DNA of 64,000 nucleotides from Siphonodentalium dalli (taxonomy: Eukaryota; Mollusca; Scaphopoda; Gadilida; Siphonodentaliidae). The stretch is from NCBI GenBank assembly GCA_032622095.1, contig CP136061.1, positions 45,083,797-45,147,796 of the forward strand, written 5' to 3'. Position 1 is the stretch's first letter. Each line of letters starts with the position of its first letter. The notes beneath the pieces are model-generated. The model saw only the letters and a list, made by a program, of their open reading frames with translations. It was not told the origin of the DNA and did no database searches. Of this stretch, positions 56,621 to 64,000 are shown one piece after another. The translations under genes were made by a program, and so were the position numbers.

Positions 56621-56768
56621 TTAATTGTTTTTAAATTCAGATATGAAACACATGTAAATTACAGTAATGCTCCCCACCTACCATATATCAAGGAGACGAT
56701 TTTGGCAACTTGAAAACAGCAGCATAAATAACCAAATTTGTATCGGTATCCATACCTTTACCGGTAGC

Positions 56769-56908
56769 TACAGTAATGCCCTAAATGATCGACTCCTTAG
56801 TGAGAGCTTTCCGATGAATGGCAACGAGCCATATTTCTGACTCAATCCTGAAATATTACCCATAATTCTGCTGTGGTTAAGGAGTCGATTATTTAGGGCA
56901 TTACTGTA
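56769..56908. mobile_element. M-type MITE, left arm largely deleted (copy M20)
   Basis: TACAGTAATGCCCTAAATGA...CTCCTTA joined to GTGAGAGCTTTCCGATGAAT, then a complete right arm. Confidence 0.88.
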
Positions 56909-57299
56909 TATGCAGATTGGAACTTATCTTGCAAATCATTGTCCTGGAGATGGTTTTGGAGCTGGGTTAACACAATCCGCTCATGAAGTTTTGATACAAA
57001 TGGCAGGTTGGAAACTGGTCTATAGTTCTACATGGAAAAGCGGGAAAAATTACCCTGTGGCATTGTTGAAGGTTGAAGTTGCAAATGAGTGAAGAAAGGG
57101 CCTACTACCATCCGATCTTTATACCCAAATCTAAAGTGGCACAAAATGCAGACACAATACTGGCAAGGTTTTTCGTGGAAATGTTTTGGTGGTAATTTTT
57201 TTATTTTTTTTTAAATATTTTTATTCTGATCTCAAAAATATATAGTTATAACATATTTAATAAGTTCAACATACATGTACATGTATATAATAAGTTCAG

Positions 57300-57795
57300 C
57301 ATATACGGTATTGGGACAAAGGATATTACAATCACCTGTCCCAGTCCTGCATCCAACCCACCAACACTGGACCAGATGAGAATGCCATTCCTATCTCAGT
57401 CCTCCTAATGGGACGCCGCACCCAGATTCCCCCTCCCGACAACCGCAGCCCCCGCCCCTGCATGACCGCAGCCTCCCATGCATGAGCCTGGTCGCTCCCG
57501 GAGAAGCACCTCCATGAGACACAGAGCCCACTCAGTCAATGTCAAGTGACTGAAAGGGCCCCATGGCAGCGCAGTGCCCCAGAAGCAACCAGTGTCTACA
57601 AGATGCTACAGCCATCTGTAGGTGAAGCATCCATGGAGAAGCGACCCACAAGAACCATGCTGAAACCTGAAACAGCACCCACAGCAAGCCACCCCATGTA
57701 AGTGGTTACTGTGGTAGGCATACATTTACAGGAAGAGAAGCCTGTGAAGGCCACCTTTGTCCAAGTAAGGCATTTTGGACACAAGTTGTAACACA
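57300..57795 (-). other. GC-rich island, possible LINE 3' end
   Basis: Much higher GC than its surroundings (runs of cctcccg, ccccgcccctgc). A 66-codon frame on minus has no recognised similarity. It lies just 3' of the LINE remnant on that strand, so a LINE 3' UTR is possible, but this is inference. Confidence 0.35.
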
Positions 57796-57829
57796 TCTTA
57801 TCATTCTAGAATACTATAATTATTTATAT

Positions 57830-58500
57830 TTTATTCTTTTGTCTGTGGGAGTTTGACATAATGAAGCATGTGAGCGAGAATATATGTCTGTTTTTTATTT
57901 ATGTTTTTTTCAAAACTGTTCAGTTTTAATTATGAGTTGTCATTGAATCAAAGATGGGGTTGAATTCATTCCATCTTGTTCTAAAAAAAATCTCTTTTTG
58001 GGAATTGAAACTATTTTTGAAAACAGTTTCAGTAAATTTGTAGATTTTAAGGCGTTCAATTAGACCAGAAATTGTAGGGTGAATATTCTTTAATTTGCAA
58101 GAGTATATATATTTCTTCTATAAAAATAGACATATATCGAAAGAATTATCTTGTGACATCTCCGGGGGTTTTAACCCAAGAATGATATATTGAGATTAAT
58201 AGATGTAATTTCAAAGTTAAGAGAAAAATTTTCATGGAGTATTTGTTGAAATTGAAGCAAAACCAATTTTGAGACTGTACACTCAAAGAAGATGTGCAGG
58301 GGTCTCCTTTAAATTATTACAAAATGTGCAGAGTTCTGTTTCTGACAATTTACATTTAAAAAAAATTATGTATAGTATATCTTGGAAGTATTTTGTAATT
58401 TTGGCGGGAAAGCTAACCATGTGACTTTGTTGACAAGGCTTGAGGCTCCAAAGGGGTAAATATTTTATTTACGCAATTTTCTTTTATAAAAACCTTCCCT
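57830..58500 (-). pseudogene. LINE (L1/Tx1-like) ORF2 C-terminal remnant
   Basis: Minus-strand reading with several stops and frameshifts gives an HIFFECTVSKLVLLQFQQIL-like segment, then FRTRWNEFNPIFDS. This resembles the C-terminal 'HLFFEC...F' region and terminal segment of L1/Tx1-clade ORF2 proteins. No intact domain remains. Moderate confidence, from pattern recognition only. Confidence 0.5.
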
Positions 58501-59235
58501 GTGACTACTATTGATTGTGAATGTATTCAACTGACATTTTTTGAATATATTCAATGACACTTCAACATTTCGTGAGTCATGAAATCACTGGAACAGAGTA
58601 CAATGTATGTGGGCAATTTTCTTTAACTGCAACGGTCTCTATGAAGTGATTGATTGGTTTGACTTTTGCCGACAAATTGCAACCAAGGATGTGAAGACAA
58701 CACTGTCAACGTGGCAGGTGCTACTAATCATGTCTTATTCAGGCATCAAGTGCATGATTCCTTGCAATCTGTTAATGTGGTCGCCCTTCCTGTGAAAAAA
58801 TGGGATTGGGCTCTCTAGGCAAATGAGGTGTGATGGTTGGGGAGGGGAATGAGGCCGCTCCATGGCCTGCCTTCCTTGGTAGTGGAAAGCCTGACTACTG
58901 CACTGCATACAAAAAAACACACACCCAAATTTTCTTTGAGCTAAATCTAATAGCTATCAACAGAAATACCAAACATAGCATTGAACACAAAAAAAAACCA
59001 AACAAATGCTGTAATTTCAGACCACTCACATTCATATAAAATATAGTGCTGTCGGATGCCGCAGTATCAAAGATTGTTTTGACGATGTTGTCTATTTCAC
59101 CTTGATTAGTTTGATTACAATGAAACATAAAAGGTCGCTGACCATGTGCCCCCTGAAAAGGTGGCTTTTTAGTAAAAAACTAAAAATAGCTTAAATACTC
59201 TGTCAAAATTCATCCTACCGTGACCAATTCAAACT
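58501..59235. other. intron 1, unassigned stretch
   Basis: No gene recognised. Short frames only. Confidence 0.45.
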
Positions 59236-59239
59236 AGGC

Positions 59240-59450
59240 CCTTGTCTTCTGAAATTTTAACCAGAGACCAAATATCAAAAGATTCAGTAGAATTTACAAA
59301 CAATCAGATAACTAAAAGTAAAGTTATCATCCGAAAACCAAAATAATCGGCAAATTCTAAGTCGACATAACTCTGGCAAAAATGGGTGGACCAAACCCAT
59401 ATTCGAACTTGACCTGTATTTGGAGTCGATAACCTGATACCCTCAGGTCA
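59240..59450. repeat. degenerate dispersed repeat fragment
   Basis: 'caaattctaagtcgacataactctgg...aatgggtgga...cgaacttgacctgtatttgg'. Confidence 0.6.
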
Positions 59451-59530
59451 ATAGCGGCCTCGACTGCATCTCAGGCTGTTAATAGGCCTCGGGCTGTCAA
59501 TCATTCCTGGAGGGCCGTTAATAAACCATA

Positions 59531-60686
59531 CCGCTATAATTGACCATCTATAACGCGGTGCCACCCCGTTAATACCGCGGTATGATACCGCTTATTAACT
59601 CTTCAACACCGCGCACACTGCGGTGACACCACGATGCGTGCGGTCACGGTTCGCGATACCGCGGTGATTTTAACAGACAATTTGCGCGGAAAAAAACAAA
59701 GGACACTGAAGAAATCTTCATTTATTGTGGTTATTTTATTTACTTATTATTGACGATGTTTTTTTGCCAATAGTGATTTGTCCATGTGTATAATATGCTT
59801 TTGCCAATAGTGATTTCTTTATGTGTCTGAGTCATCAAAAACTATCTCTTGAGTGGAATTTTTTTCTCGTCTCCGTATAACCAATAGATATTGATAGACG
59901 GTTAACGTCTTCCTTCGAAAATCCGATATATCCGACCTAACTTAGTTTTTACCCTCGACTCTGTTTATTGTCGTTTAACTTTATAGGATTTATTTTTATT
60001 TTATATATGAAACATCGTGCATGTATACATGTTGACCCATCGACGTATGCATGCATATAGACATAGGTCGATGATAAACCTACATGAGAATGCATATCAG
60101 TTTTAGTTGCGATGCAGGGTACAGGTAGGTAAGAATTATCTGATTGACCCAAATAATTTTCCAATATAATCATATTTCTCTTGCTATTCCACATAGTTCA
60201 AATCATTTTGGATTTATTCCGTATCCCCTGCTCTGATTTTCAGAAATAAACCACGAATAAAGCATGTGATTGACTATCCTACGACATTTCCAGCTACGAT
60301 TTTTACGTACACGACTGCGATTACGTCGCAAGTGGAGGTTATCAAGGATACGCCACGATTTCGCATCTAAAATCAAACGGCGACATTGTCGTCAGCATGC
60401 GCAATCCAACTATCGGTTACTTCCGGCCTCGACGGAAATCTTTCCACTTATAATTGAATCGTTGTTGTCTGAACATTCACTAAATGCATCCCTTCAAAGA
60501 GTTCCATGAAAATCACAGCGGTATTTAACACGATGCCCACTATCAGACCGCGGTATCCTTACCGCTCGATACCGTAACTCCACCGCCGTGACAGTCTCGA
60601 TACCACTACCGTTTATTACCGGTATCACCGCGGTCATGACCGGGGTATCATCCCGTTTTTCTGGTCAATTACTTTGAGAATAGCGG
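59531..60686. mobile_element. T2: 1.2-kb TA-target foldback element related to T1
   Basis: Starts CCGCTATAATTGACCATC. The complement of its right end reads CCGCTATTCTCAAAGTAATT then GACC, alignable to the T1 end CAGCTATGCTCTCAGTAAGC then GACC. TA on both sides (59529-59530, 60687-60688). Subterminal ACCGCGGTAT-type GC-rich repeats at both ends as in T1. The interior differs from T1, is CpG-rich at about 60270-60510, and has no recognised transposase. Confidence 0.75.
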
Positions 60687-60688
60687 TA

Positions 60689-61019
60689 CTCTCAGGTGCC
60701 TAATAAACGTGATGGCCTAATAATAGTGATGGGTGGCGATTTGTGTGAAATTAATAACAGTGATGGAAATTTCACTCTATGGTCTCAATGCCAAATAATA
60801 GATATCGTTGGGAATTCTCTCCAAAATTAATAATCATGTTGTTATTGTTATATTATAACTTTTAGGCGGGTTATCTCGGGGGAAGGTAGTCACGGACCAT
60901 TCTGAAATGGTTGGTCTCCAAGATGGTTAATCAAGACAAAAATCCTAATTTTAGGCCTAACGCAATGTAATAGTACCGGTATATCAAATGCAGTGATCTA
61001 ATTTCTTTAAACAACTTAC
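60689..61019. other. intron 1, donor-proximal stretch
   Basis: No element recognised. Contains the exon 1 splice donor at its right end. Confidence 0.5.
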
Positions 61020-61856
61020 CTGGCATGCATTATATAGAATTTGATGTTCATATTTCTTCACTCCCAGAATATTTTGGAACATTTCATAGAGCTGTTCTTT
61101 ACTTAAAATCAGTTCAGATGCTGCAGTTGTCATGCGTTGGGGTTGCTTTCTGGGGTCTTCATCTCCCCGAAATATTGTATCAAATTTTGCCATCCATGAA
61201 CTAAGTACAGTTTCTTTACTAAGGCCATCAATTTCTGGTAAGCTCCGTACTCTCTTTTCTATGTTATTTTTGAAAACCTCCCTAAAATCATTAGCTGAAC
61301 ATCCACCACTTTTCACCATATTCATAACTCGATCACTTTTTAGGAAAACTTCGTAGTAATTTTGAACAGCATTGTTAAATGCAGAATCTGCCATGATGCT
61401 TGTTTCGCCATTCAGAAAAGCACTAAACCTTTCTTTGATCGTTTGCAACTGTTGTTTTGTAACCTTCGTCTGGCGTCGGGCCATATCTGTGGGTTGTTTC
61501 GCATTAAATGGATATGCAATACATCGCATAACAAACACATACAGTTGCAACTTGTTTTTTCGCTCCTCTTCATCGCGCTCTATTTGTTCTGTATCTTCAG
61601 CTGTTGGTAACTGTTGTTGTTGTTGTTGATACTGTTGCTGCTGCAAAGCCCTCTCACGTTCACTAGTTAGTGATGGACTAGGACTAGAGGGCCGGATACT
61701 ATTAGAGCGTGAGTGACTTCCAACAACACTCAGGTTATCCCCACTTGCAGAAAGACTCCTCTGCTCGGTGCTCGGGATGCTGTTAACTCCGTCGGAGTTT
61801 TCATCCTCTATGGTCTCATTTTCTGACTCCTCCTCACTTGACGACGGACCCAACAT
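61020..61856 (-). CDS. CADPS: CADPS exon 1 (coding start, 279 codons)
   Basis: First coding exon of a calcium-dependent secretion activator (CAPS/CADPS), which primes dense-core and synaptic vesicles for Ca2+-triggered exocytosis through PH, C2-like and MUN domains. It opens with [11 protein letters not shown], the typical CADPS start. A Ser-rich low-complexity linker (about 24-67) and a poly-Gln run (about 72-82) follow. The conserved block begins with [20 protein letters not shown] (about 103-122), continues through [12 protein letters not shown] (about 184-195) and [20 protein letters not shown] (about 206-225), and ends at YNACQ. The exon closes in phase 0 at CAG|GTAAGT; the open frame beyond it (11 residues) is intron read-through. 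An in-frame TAA lies six codons upstream of the ATG, which has A at -3, so this start is favoured. The PH and MUN domains would lie beyond the left edge. The identity comes from recall of vertebrate and invertebrate CADPS, not a search. Confidence 0.96.
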
Positions 61857-62060
61857 CGTGAAAAATGTGACTTATTACCTGACTAATATGCTTCAGGAAT
61901 AATATGCCTGCATTTTTATTTTATGAATGGCTAAACATTTGCAAAACAAATCGCTGTCAAATCATTTCCTGATTCCGACATTTCGACGCATGCGCATTAT
62001 TAAATTTTGTTTACACACTTCGCCGAAGAGAGTCAACTCGCCCCAAAGAGTTTCGCCCAG
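61857..62060 (-). promoter_or_regulatory. putative CADPS 5' UTR and proximal promoter
   Basis: Sequence immediately upstream of the CADPS ATG. It holds the in-frame stop and a short pyrimidine- and CpG-containing stretch (about 61975-62055), and no recognised transposon end. No confident TATA box or initiator can be named. A further 5' non-coding exon upstream cannot be excluded. The call rests only on position next to the start codon. Confidence 0.35.
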
Positions 62061-62179
62061 ACCATTTTAACCCCTTTCATTTAGCTCTAAATTAATCTGA
62101 ACAGTTTGTGATTTACTTGCTTGATACATTACACCAAGTTATTCAATCTCGCGTTCTAGCTCACATTAGACGAAGTCTC

Positions 62180-62700
62180 CGTAGGAGCAATATTCATCAC
62201 TCCTAGCCAGTCCGTCCATCGTCTAGCCGGACGTCCATCCGTCCATCCGTCCATCCGTCAACAATCCGTCAACGGGGCTGGGTGGATCGTCTTCATCTCC
62301 AGAACCATACTTCTCCAGTTTCATACTTTATTTTGGTGTTCCCTGTGTGACTCACATTCAGTTTGTTAAAATGAGGTCACCAGATCAAATATTTACGAAA
62401 CCAGGGCCATAATGGAAATGATAACTCAAGAAGAGCTGACAAAAGAGCCCAAGCCTGCTGTCAGGAACAACCTTAAGTAACCTTAAGTAAATAACTATTT
62501 CACTCCATAGTAATTCTTTTAAAACGACTTCTTCTCAAGAACCATCGGGCCTATTTCGTTTATATTTGGCAAGGAGGGTCCTTGTGTGACTTGGGTTCAG
62601 TTTTGTTCAAATGGGGTCACTGGGTCAAATTTTACTTGGGTGGAACCAGGAACATAACTCTTAAAAAATGTGTTAAATTGAACTCCTTTTCAATTTAACA
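62180..62700. repeat. degenerate dispersed repeat upstream of CADPS
   Basis: A CCGTCCAT/CCGTCAAC run (about 62208-62270) followed by 'ggtgttccctgtgtgactcacattcagtttgtt...aggtcaccaga' and a second diverged unit at about 62560-62650. Same broad family as elsewhere, opposite orientation. Confidence 0.65.
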
Positions 62701-63325
62701 CCAAATTCTATATATTAAAAAAAAAAGCATTTTTTTTTTTTTTCTAATTAAAAACAAATAGTTTTTTTCTAATCTAGATTTAGCTGCTTGATCAATTTTA
62801 AATTATTTAAATTTTTTCCATATATGAAGTTCATGAATATTAAAAAGCTCCATATTTAGAATTCACCTCCAGAACTTTGACCTACAACACTGAATGTGCG
62901 GAACGGGGCTGGGTGGATCCAATATGACCATGTCTAAAACTAAGACTTATTATCTTCAGATCTCTGTGCAGTTTTATACGGCCAAAATACTAAAATATGC
63001 AATGAAAAATGTTTCATTTATATTCTCGCAGACAATCGTAATTTCATATTTATATATTAGACAGGCTGTAGACCATTACATATAGTTGGATTCATATATA
63101 AGCTAGACAATTCAGTGAGTTTTTTGCAACTATAATTTCCTGTCAAACTGGTCAAACTCTCAAATGACCGCCTTAAAAAATCTTCTTCTTTTTTTTAAAC
63201 CACTTTTTTTTTGTATAAAAAACATATCTCTCATGTTTTGAAGGTAAACATGTGTTGTTATAGTACTATAGCATACATTGGTTATAAAGGATAATGATTT
63301 TTAGTTCAAATTGCTAGTTTGAAGT

Positions 63326-63328
<3 letters not shown>
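62701..63328. other. upstream intergenic stretch, nothing recognised
   Basis: T/A-rich runs near 62715-62760; no exon recognised. Confidence 0.45.
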
Positions 63329-63388
<60 letters not shown>

Positions 63389-63397
63389 CTCTCTCTA
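63329..63397. repeat. (CT)n microsatellite with TA interruption
   Basis: About 26 CT repeats, then (AT)4, then four more CT. Confidence 0.97.
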
Positions 63398-63400
63398 ACT

Positions 63401-63546
63401 AGTAGAAACAGCCAATCACCGCTCAGTGTTAGAATTGAGGTCCTCATTTTAATATTCATTATGACCTGACCTCGATTCTAACACTGAGCGGTGATTGGCT
63501 GTTTCTACTACGTCAGTCATGGAAAGGTCAGGTCACAATGAATATT
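63401..63546. repeat. two interlocked inverted repeats
   Basis: Arms AGTAGAAACAGCCAATCACC... (63401-63445) and ...GGTGATTGGCTGTTTCTACT (63466-63510) pair over about 45 bp. A second pair, AATATTCATTATGACCTGAC (63451 on) and GTCAGGTCACAATGAATATT (63527-63546), overlaps the first in an interleaved order. Confidence 0.85.
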
Positions 63547-64000
63547 AAATTTAGGAACTGTGTCACTTGACAAATATCTTTTTTAAAGTTGGAATTATCG
63601 ACAGATTTCTCCTCTATTAGAATTGTTTACTGACAATGTGTTGATTTGTATGAGTAAATAAATTATTAGCCGACAATAAATCACTAAGTTCCAGATATTT
63701 AGTTGATCGTTTGACCGATTTTTAATGATAGTAAACTGCATGGGTGGTGAATTCCGAGACACAAGCGGACATTGCTGTCTGAGCCGGATCAAATCGAAAA
63801 AATACGCTCTCCGGAGACAATATTCGGTGGTTAAAATTTTATCAAATGCAACGTGTATGAATGTTTCTGATGGGAGTTTGTGGTATTTATTGAAAGATGA
63901 ATTCTTTGCCGATCCATCCGTGTACATATCGTTAACATTACTGGGGTGAATGGGCTAAATTTGTGCGACTCCCGTGCGATGGTGAAAAGTTGAATTTCTA
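63547..64000. other. upstream intergenic stretch, nothing recognised
   Basis: Overlapping frames on both strands with no recognised similarity. Confidence 0.45.

Larger units (their letters stand above)
9046..61019 (-). other. CADPS intron 1 (~52 kb)
   Basis: Bounded by GTAAGT (61014-61019, minus strand) and a poly-pyrimidine-CAG acceptor next to exon 2. No other host exon was recognised inside. Most of its length is MITEs, larger DNA transposons, SINEs, LINE and Penelope-like remnants, tandem repeats and degenerate mollusc-type repeats, listed individually. Long first introns are common in synaptic genes, but the repeat density here is striking. Confidence 0.9.

Noticed and set aside
61629-61650. 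CAG/CTG-type repeat as a microsatellite outside genes
   Set aside because: It is the poly-Gln segment coded by CADPS exon 1.
63595-63949. Overlapping 110- and 74-codon frames near the right edge
   Set aside because: No recognised similarity, antisense to each other, and no splice or promoter support.

Overview
The window is a eukaryotic, AT-rich, intron- and repeat-dominated stretch, almost certainly from a marine lophotrochozoan and most likely a bivalve mollusc. The lineage call is inference. It rests on the ACATGTA-rich background, the tRNA-headed SINE with a mollusc-like tail, Penelope-like GIY-YIG remnants, the degenerate 'aagtcgaaaaaggggcataactc...' repeats that end in GGAC runs, and dense foldback MITEs. 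A 100-N assembly gap lies at 23268-23367.

Only one host gene is supported: the 5' part of a CADPS/CAPS (calcium-dependent secretion activator) orthologue on the minus strand. Exon 1 (61020-61856, 279 codons, with the start ATG), exon 2 (8965-9045, 27 codons) and exon 3 (4821-4990, 56 codons plus 2 nt) join in frame with canonical splice sites and match the conserved CADPS N-terminal region. Intron 1 is about 52 kb, intron 2 about 4 kb, and intron 3 runs off the left edge. The promoter region and about 2 kb of upstream DNA lie at the right end.

Nearly everything else is mobile DNA inside CADPS introns. (A, B, C, D, E) These families have CCCTTT-like ends and TTAA target duplications, that is, piggyBac-like MITEs. 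A, B, K and in diverged form C carry the same near-perfect ~65-bp hairpin module, present in about 27 close copies. (M) About 20 copies of a ~215-bp palindromic MITE with TA target sites, Tc1/mariner-like. (G) 13 copies of a double-hairpin MITE with 8-bp target duplications, hAT-like. There are also two larger hAT-like elements, a PIF/Harbinger-like element with TTA target sites, two related GC-rich TA-target foldback elements, two tRNA-derived SINEs, two head-to-head Penelope-like fragments, a LINE remnant, a 16-bp minisatellite, a 36-bp minisatellite and several poly-G tracts.

The elements are nested in readable order. A four-deep nest lies at 29.1-30.7 kb. A Harbinger-like element sits inside a hAT-like element at 51.1-53.4 kb. 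A TA-target MITE interrupts a Penelope-like reading frame at 49.3 kb exactly at a TA. Several insertions can be checked against empty sites elsewhere in the same window. The most unusual signal is the hairpin module shared by otherwise distinct transposon families.
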